Below, in pieces: positions 57,001 to 64,000 of a stretch of DNA of 64,000 nt. The stretch is from Oasisia sp. SBJ-2009. Taxonomy: Eukaryota > Annelida > Polychaeta > Sabellida > Siboglinidae. Location of the stretch: positions 28,287,187-28,351,186 of the forward strand of contig OZ024858.1 of NCBI GenBank assembly GCA_964017155.1. Direction: 5' to 3'. Within the stretch, counting starts at the first letter, position 1; the number at the start of each line of letters is the position of its first letter. The notes under the pieces were generated by a model. The model was not told where the DNA came from and did no database searches. It saw nothing but the letters and a program-made list of their open reading frames with translations. The translations under genes and the position numbers were made by a program.

Positions 57001-60000
57001 AAATGCATAGTGAAATATGAAGCTACTTTCGTCAGTCTACCTCAGACGTTCTCATTGTATTGATGGTTTTTTTCCCCAACAAATCTGACTTCCAAAGAAA
57101 TCTTTCACTTTTGCATTTTTTTCTACATTTATTTTAAGATCATTAATAGTCATTTGAGTAGTCATAAATGTAAATTAATCAAATGATATACCCTTGACAG
57201 ATATCCTACACAATGTGCCAATGTTTGTTGAACTAGTTATACAGTTGCACTGAGTGGTTGTGGGAATGGCTGTGACCAGTGTCCACACCAAAGGTGTGCC
57301 CATTCTTGGAAGCAGCTCAATGGTAACGTGTATTCAAATAATAATTTCTATTTACCAGACATTACATGTAACAAGAATCACAACTGGTGCAAAAAGCCCT
57401 GGTGCAACCCCCCCCCCCCAAATAGCCAAATCTTGAATGACAACACTGAGATGATTTGCTCAGGTTTCTGCAGGATGATATGCCGGTTGAGTGGGCAAAA
57501 CCCCCTTCGGTCAAAAGCCCCTCCATACAAAACCCCCTCCATACAAAACCCCCTCCATACGTAACTCCTTCTAGACATAGGCCCTTTCCGGACATAAACC
57601 CCCGAGACAAAACCCCCTCATCAGTGATACTAGACTTAAGAATGATTAAACGAATAAGTACTTTATTTTTATTTCTATTGCAGCAACCGGATTCGATATG
57701 CCAGGGGATACGAAGACTACCATACCTGAGTAATCAGTGGCATCACTTATGGAGTTATGACGAGGGTTCTTTACTTTGTTATACACCCATCATCATGGCT
57801 ACGTTTGGCTCATATAACCTACACATACTATTTACTGTCCAGAGAAGGAAACCATAAATATAACTACACGAGGAATACAATTACTAACATCATTATAATG
57901 TAAACAGAACTACTGCACTTCATTACTCCTCTCGTGTGCTTTACCTTCATGCCAGTAAACTGAAATCGAACTTTCTGTAGTGGTGGGAATTTTGCAAGTT
58001 CTTGTGCAATTTTCTCTTGCGTTGCGCTTGGGTCATATGTAACACGACCGACCTTCACATCCAAGATGCACGGTTTCTTGAATCTGTTCACCACGTCCTC
58101 CATTCTAATGTATTGTACTGAAACACATGCGCACAATGATGGTGTTATTACATGTAGAAAAATCTGCATTCAACTGTAGTGTAATGACGGGGAAAAATTC
58201 CAATTCAAATATAAATACACTGTCATTTTTTATTCAAATACAATTCAATTACATTGCCATTTTTGAAATTGGATTCAAATATGTGGCCCATGTTTTCATT
58301 ATAGTTGAAGTGTTCATAGTGGGTGAAATTTTGTCTTTGACTTGATTGACTGATGTAGATTAACTGGCAGGCAGTTTTACTACAGTGTCCTTATGTGTAG
58401 TATGGTGTACTATTGTACCAACTAGTGGATAGCTCTTCCCTGCACTGGACGAAACCTGGATTCCTTTGTCTTTGCCCAGGATGTTTACACAGCATGTGAC
58501 AGCAGGATTATTTGAAGCACCTTCCTTGTGAATACCTGCCTTTATGGCTATAGATAGGTTTCTGTGGCTTCCCATTCATTCATTGAGCTTCACTGTAGGC
58601 CAACTTTCTCAGTGCCATCTGCCCACTGTTGACCAGGTGTGAAAAACATTTTGTTTTGAGTCTTGAGCCAATTTATGTCACACAATGCTTTACCTTTTGT
58701 TGGTAATTTTTATGTATATTTTATTGTATTTGCAAATAATTTTCACATACAGACCAAATATAAAATACATGTCCTTTTGTGATTTTCAATTCAAATACAA
58801 ATACATCAAATTTTTGTATTCAAATACAAATACATATTTGTACCCAACCCTGGCAGAGACAATTAAAAGTGTTATATACGACCAGTTTTTGGTTTACTCT
58901 GTGTGATATATATAATGACTTATTCTTTTGAAGATCATCATGTCTATTATAAGTATGTCTTAATATATTAACTTTGATATGGCTATTGGTCTACCTTGAG
59001 CTTTACTGATTAAAAAAATTACTTCACGCTACACAACATGGTTAGTTTATAATAAAATACATAATATCAAACTTTCCTGATGAACATAAGCCATACACAA
59101 TATGATACTGCAAGAGGCTAAAATAAGATAACGTTTAGGGTGCTAAAATAACAAAACAACTGCCAGATAACATCTGATAATTAATCTCAATTCAGAGTGG
59201 CAACTAATTAAGAAAACAAACTTAGATGAGAGGTGAGAGGTATTGTCAACATACCAGCTTCAACACAAAGAAAGGCATGACAAAAGAACTTCCTGTGTTT
59301 CACAGTCAAGTGCAATCAGCAATGTGAATTAAGCTTAGTTCAAAGTCAATCAAGCTATCTTCATATGCCAAGTGTGTTCTGAATCCTGCCAATGTGTCTA
59401 CTGGTGAATAAACACAAGCATTGAAACACATTCAGTCATCCTACCTGCTTCAATTGAGCAACAGATAATGAGGCCATTGTGTACTTTCTATAGGTGCCTT
59501 CTATAGTGGAAATGCAAACTGCAACACATCTGACCCTGAACGAGAGTATTTTGAAGTTGCAATCTAACACATGTGTCACTGCATGAATAAACATATATTA
59601 TGCCTACAGAATAGTTTACAAAATGTCAACTTTATTAAACACCACTCCAGTCATCAGGCAAATCTTGATTCGCATGTGTGCTCGTTTTTAATCTAAAAAT
59701 AAGTCTTTCATGCATAAGTAACCCTACCAGACAAGGGTTCCAACAAAAGGGAACTGTCACTCAGCTCGTCATGTACAAACATGCATATTAGTGTCATTTT
59801 ACGTTAACCCTCAGCTCACATTACCTTCTGGAACAATATAACTATAAGCTTCCAGTAATCACAGCTTCATGCCCAACGTCATAGCTAAGAGGAACAACCC
59901 CATTGACACTACGTTAAGTTTGGAGACAGAGGGATTCGAGCTGGCTACATTACTTCATATCACACATTGAACTTATTTCCACTTAAATTGCATTCTTATC

Positions 60001-61038
60001 TTGTCTTATGTATCAATTTTAGTATTTGTTTTACATATTATTTTAGTTTTACACTTGTTAGATAATTACTATGTTGGATATTCGTACATAAATTATTCAT
60101 TTAATATTATTATTAAAACAACTATTTATTTATCTATTATTTATTTATTTATCTAATTCATTTTGCTCTTTTGCATTATATGAATATATGTGTAATTGTT
60201 TTGTATTATGTTGAACGTTTGTTTTTATTAACTTCCATTGTGCATTTTCGTGTATTGTACAACACCATAGAATATTATGTTATAAATATGGTGCTATATA
60301 AAGCAATAAACATTTACATTATCACACTTTATGTCATACCCATGCACACATGCAGGTTTTTGGCATACACAGAATTACACAACATGGTTATGCCAGTGGG
60401 GTTATGTACATGAGAAGTTATGTCAGTCATGAGGCACATTTACCTCCAGGCTGCTGTGGGGTAGTCCAGGTGCCAAGGAAGCGGGGCAGAAGGGGTTGTA
60501 GACCCAGCAGTGTTGAGTCTGTACACTGTGGGTGAAAAACCTGTGCATAAAAGTCGACCTCCCTCTGACCTCTTTCTGAACTCTGGAATGGCTTCACCAA
60601 CGTGCCGTCTGTGGATAGTTGTAGCAGTCCTGGCAACAGATCGTAGCATTCTACAATGGCAGACTTGTTAGTATGTTGCAAGCTACGGCGCGGCGCGGCA
60701 CCGCACCCTACTCTAGACCGGTTCACAGCACTGCTGAAAGTGCTCTTTAAAAATAAAATAAACCCTATATACACTCATCAAGAAAGAAAAGTAATATCGA
60801 TATTAATGGAATTTTAAGTAATACAATTACATATAATATTACAATCATCAACGCACACCTTCACAATGTACATGATTTCACAAATACCCCAAAGCCTGGC
60901 AAACAGAACCCATGGCATACCTAGCTTTGTCTTTCCCTTTCCAAATGCATGTCCTGCTACCTGGTGTTGAGGAACAAGTGTGCCTGTTGGCAGTGGAGGT
61001 GTAACTGGCCTCGTCGTACTTGGATTGGATTCTGCCAT
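54040..61038 (-). CDS. IPMK: Inositol polyphosphate multikinase, 5 exons
   Basis: It phosphorylates inositol phosphates (IP3 to IP4/IP5) in nucleus and cytosol. Exons in transcript order: 61038-60921, 60650-60444, 58117-57945, 56834-56750, 54485-54040. All phases join, giving 342 residues (human IPMK has 416, mostly longer loops). The N-terminus has HQVAGHAFGKGK; then comes the inositol-binding PCILDVKVG (PxxxDxKxG, 124-132), FYASSLLLVYEG with the catalytic SSLL (236-239), and VRMIDFAHVFPS with the Asp of IDF (313) for ATP/Mg. A Cys/Thr/Ser-rich loop of about 50 residues lies between SSLL and IDF. The first exon could extend upstream in frame; Met at 61038 is chosen because upstream sequence is LINE-like. 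Introns hold LINE and foldback insertions. Confidence 0.93.
54908..55122. mobile_element. Small TIR element rich in CATTCAAATG words
   Basis: CCCAGCATT at the left and AATGCTGGG at the right close a 215-bp segment. It contains many direct and inverted copies of CATTCAAATG/CATTCGAATG and could fold back strongly. TSD not clear. Confidence 0.55.
55450..55935 (-). mobile_element. 5'-truncated minus-strand LINE 3' end
   Basis: The minus strand at 55920-55790 reads LWNNLEYTIQNLKSR and then SSYLNQVHCLNPRC, a LINE C-terminus. A 3' UTR and an AATAAAATTT(GATT)n tail at about 55460-55485 follow. Confidence 0.7.
55985..56636. mobile_element. Foldback element whose arms are arrays of a 15-bp repeat
   Basis: The left arm (about 55985-56066) holds five copies of GGACAAAATCCCAAC or variants. 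The right arm (about 56537-56636) holds six in inverted orientation. Outer tips GTGC(GA)GGACAAAATCC and inner edges TTTTAGATG also match. The interior of about 470 bp has no gene. It lies in the kinase intron between exons 4 and 5. Confidence 0.82.
57480..57620. repeat. Short imperfect repeats CCATACAAAACCCCCT
   Basis: Three close copies with related words form a C-rich purine/pyrimidine-asymmetric block in a kinase intron. A (C)10 tract lies at 57409-57419. Confidence 0.6.
58118..60443. other. Kinase intron; includes a probable hAT-type terminus near 58858
   Basis: ATTCAAATACAAATACA repeats at 58785-58835 end in CCCAACCCTGGCAG, which in reverse is a CAGGGTTGGG-type tip seen in hAT elements. 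A partner end was not identified. The rest (58900-60440) is AT-rich without visible exons. Confidence 0.4.
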
Positions 61039-61435
61039 GTCTAGTCCTACAATTATTCCATTCAGAACATAAAATTGCCACAAATCTGATGACAAAATCA
61101 AATTAAGCTCTGATCTCACAAGCGATTTTTCCTGCTTTAGGTATAAGAATAAGAACATTTTATTAATCCCTGCAGGGAAATTACAGTTCTGCATGTGTGC
61201 CACATACAAATTGAAACATGCAAAGGTAAATACTACACATAAAATAAAACACAAACAAAAGCATTATAAAACATTAAAATGAAACATTAAAATCACTCAA
61301 AAGCATAGAGTATATGCAATTAGAACCACCATATACATGATCATCCATTCACTACGTACTACGACATCTGTCAGTTTGTAAATCGTCTCTGGTAGTGTGT
61401 GTGTCAAACTTTGAGTATGTCACACTGCCTAAACA
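61039..61435. other. Upstream flank of the kinase with a LINE 3' fragment
   Basis: TTTATTAATCCCTGCAGGG at about 61160 reads, on the minus strand, as the 3' end of a LINE of the type ending CCTGCAGGGATTAATAAA. No coding part remains. Confidence 0.5.
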
Positions 61436-61439
61436 ATAT

Positions 61440-61740
61440 AAAAATCTTAGAAAGAACTCAAAGACAAGCTGCCAGATTGTGTACACATGACTATTCTAGA
61501 GAGCCAGTAACAGTGACACGAGTTGTGGGACAGATGGAACATAACCTTATAGATATCCCACTAGATCACTATATATAATACTCACGTAAACATGACAATC
61601 AGTTCTTACAAATTAGATACACTGCAAACATCTTACCAACCACAATAAAACAATGGAATTCTCTACCACTGTCTCAAGCAATTAAATCACTAAACTCATT
61701 TCAAAATAATTTAATCCAACATTTCAGCAATCAAGTCAGA
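61440..61740 (+). mobile_element. LINE reverse-transcriptase C-terminal relic
   Basis: The frame reads LERTQRQAARLCTHDYSREP, then LPTTIKQWNSLPLSQAIKSL, with an in-frame stop (DHYI followed by TAA). This is a 5'-truncated, decayed LINE of a different family from those above. Confidence 0.7.
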
Positions 61741-61799
61741 CGTCCGTCCCACCATGGGTGATGGGGGTCCATGCTGATGCTGCATGCACACTGTCACTG

Positions 61800-63185
61800 G
61801 CGTGATGTATTCCGGCATAGGACACTTTGCCAGTTAATAATACATTACAGATACATAATTGATTATCCGAAGAATTCAAAAGATGTACTACACAAGAATG
61901 CGTAGTACAAAGCTTGTTTTAATCATACTTAAAAATAAACAATGTGGCTCATTTATATTTATGATACCAAATTTCCGGGCAGGAGCGCAGCGAGTTAATG
62001 CGGGCGATAATATGGCACTTCACACATATTTGTTTCTCTTACGATGACTACGCAAATGATAGTATATTATGGATCTTAATATATTTAATTTCAGGAATAT
62101 ATCCATAACACGGAATCACATAATTAACCAAATATAGTTTAACACTTCACTTAAGACAGAGTCAGAGAGTTAAGTCACGAAATGGCAAATGATCTACCTT
62201 GAATTCAATTGTAATGCCTGATTTTTATTTTTGTACCCTAAAACGTCTACCGATACGCCAGTAGCAATCCCTCGATAGCAATGCTATCTCAGCCAATATT
62301 GTATATGTGGCAACCATAGGTTTATGTGATTCATGAATGAATAATGAATTACTGGAAGTTTCTTTGCATATCTAGTGGTGCCATCTAGTGGAAACGATAC
62401 ATCATACATGCTACGTCGAATGATGCGTCACAAATTTGTGCTTTGCGGTCCATCGAGCCACTGTTACGTATGCTTCTAAATGTGCTCTCTGCACAGTCGT
62501 ATGCACATATGAGGAAGTCTAAATGTGTTGCATGTAAACGATAATATATAATAGACTTAATTTTAGCTATATAATATTATAGCTGTCAAAATTGTGCGAG
62601 CGTTTACACGAGCGACTCCGATTTTAGCCCCCCCCCCCAATCAGTCCCGGAACATCCAATAGTCGCTCATTCTCTCTGCCTTCCCTACTCATGGCATGTT
62701 TATTAATGATCATTTAACTCAATGACTCACCTGTATTTTTCAGTTTATGTCAGTGTTTTTCATGACAGAAGCTTTTTTGTTCTCGATCATCAGGAAAGGT
62801 TAGGGCACGCGGCGCTCCTTGTTTCTTCTGCTTTTGTCTCATTCTAGGCTTGCTCCCTAGTCGTCGTACCTGGAGGTCCTCTGGCTGGTGTTTCCCATCT
62901 GTCGTGTGCCCCTGTAGTTCTTTCATGAGTTATCTGTCATGAAATGCATTGTCTGATTTTAGGGTGATGCATGCATGGTCTCCTCTGGCATGTTATAGAC
63001 TATACTAGGCATTGTAATGATGTCCTCCCGGCGTCCTTGGATTTGCCTATATATGCAAGATGGCGATGCAACAGACTGCATGGGAAGGTTGCTGTTTAAC
63101 CAATCGGTCAAACATGTAAGGGTATACATGTAGCATTGCTTATTTACATTCGTTTTTAAGACAAACGCACGTACACTAAGCTAGG
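61800..63185. other. No gene recognised
   Basis: AT-rich DNA with a (C)9 tract near 62630. No exon with splice support was seen. Confidence 0.5.
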
Positions 63186-63522
63186 ACATACTCGAACGGA
63201 CAGGGCTGCCATCTGTATGGAAGATCCTGACTTCTGATCAGAAAGAATCTCCGGTGAACTGGACACCTCATGAGGATGTCACCCGACAGGCTGCCAAAGC
63301 AGGTTCTCTACTCTCAACTGTCTTCTGGTCACAGAAAGAAAGGGCGCCCTCGACCGTCTCCGGCTCAAGGATACCATCAAGGGAAACCTGAAGCTGAGAG
63401 ACATAAAAACAGACTCATGGACATCACTCTCACAGCAGAGAGATAAATGAAGAGCAATAAGTCAAGCGATGGAATTTAAGCAGTCTTTGTCGCATCGCGA
63501 CCGACAGTATGATGATGATGAT
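63186..63522 (+). mobile_element. 5'-truncated copy of the RTE-like LINE
   Basis: It matches the last 340 bp of the element at 10375-13945 (GAACGGACAGGGCTGCCATC and GACACCTCATGAGGATGTCA, through to CGCGACCGACAG) and ends in the same ATGATGATGATGATG tail. Small insertions (for example near 63216 and 63352) break the frame. Confidence 0.93.
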
Positions 63523-63523
63523 G

Positions 63524-63625
63524 ACATTTTTTTGGAGAGAGAGAGAGAGCACGCGTGTGCGCGCGTGCACGAATGTGCGCGTGTGCGCGAGCGCGCTTGT
63601 ATGCGTGCGTGTATGAGTGTGGAGG
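63524..63625. repeat. (GA)n and (GCGTGT)n simple repeats
   Basis: A GA run at 63535-63551 is followed by alternating purine-pyrimidine GC/GT sequence. Confidence 0.85.
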
Positions 63626-63639
63626 GTAATTTCCAAAGT

Positions 63640-64000
63640 GTGGTCAGTGATCGATGATCATCCGCGCAAGGACTTCCTGAATTTTCCCGTAGACCTATAC
63701 CTACATATGGCGCCTAGTTTTTACCATACCGTGAGGGTAATTTAGGTAATTATAATTCTCCAGTGAGCGACTTTGATATTCATAAATTTAAATCAGTTCA
63801 ATGCTTCACTTCAAACACAATTATACATATAATAATTAATACGCACATATATTACGTCGTTCTTCTAACAGCAAAAGTACATTATAGCCTACAGCTAGAA
63901 GTAAAAAAGAATACATATATATATATATATATCCACAAATATTTTCCTCTAGTTTAATAGTATCGATCATGCTTTTCCTATAGTTGAATTATATATTATA
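63640..64000. other. No gene recognised
   Basis: AT-rich end of the window with a short (TA)n at 63915-63932. Confidence 0.5.

Noticed and set aside
58360..58575. 71-codon minus-strand ORF in the kinase intron
   Set aside because: No recognisable domain, splice signals or conservation evidence.

Overview
This window is animal nuclear DNA. It has split genes with GT..AG introns, abundant microsatellites, several kinds of LINE, tRNA-derived SINEs and many terminal-inverted-repeat (TIR) DNA elements, and it is AT-rich overall. A NIT-domain membrane guanylate cyclase (a class found in many invertebrates and absent from vertebrates), together with the retroelement types, points to a marine invertebrate, most likely a lophotrochozoan such as a mollusc. 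The species cannot be fixed from the sequence alone.

Layout. 1-21128 (+): the 3' nine exons of a NIT-domain guanylate cyclase. Its introns hold an intact CR1-like LINE (about 3.27-8.13 kb), a hAT-type element (8.47-9.26 kb), a foldback element (9.74-15.02 kb) that contains an intact RTE-like LINE, and a TTAA-flanked element with a THAP relic (15.2-16.5 kb). 21.1-38.0 kb is mainly transposon territory. It contains a hammerhead-like motif at 21.7 kb, a long-TIR element (24.0-27.5 kb), a pogo-like element (28.2-29.8 kb) and a third TIR element (30.7-34.3 kb). The first and third of these TIR elements carry broken copies of what looks like one uncharacterised Cys-rich gene family. Two unassigned minus-strand exons (22.3 and 34.8 kb) and two tandem paralogous 63-residue membrane micropeptide ORFs (36.18-36.90 kb) also lie here. 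38045-48008 (-): a complete 14-exon DDX21/DDX50-type nucleolar RNA helicase, with a 460-bp minisatellite just upstream of its start. 48.9-52.6 kb: a LINE nested inside an oppositely oriented older LINE. 54040-61038 (-): a complete 5-exon inositol polyphosphate multikinase. 61-64 kb: LINE relics, including a truncated second copy of the RTE-like LINE.

The three host genes act in separate processes: cGMP signalling, rRNA processing and inositol phosphate synthesis. They do not form a pathway here. The observations most worth following are: (1) a canonical U UUA AAC slippery heptamer placed directly before the ORF1b stop of the CR1-like LINE and leading into the ORF2 frame; (2) the tandem micropeptide pair; (3) the TIR elements carrying a PIN-like/Cys-rich gene; (4) loss of the canonical catalytic Asn and Arg and the guanine-recognising Glu in the cyclase domain.
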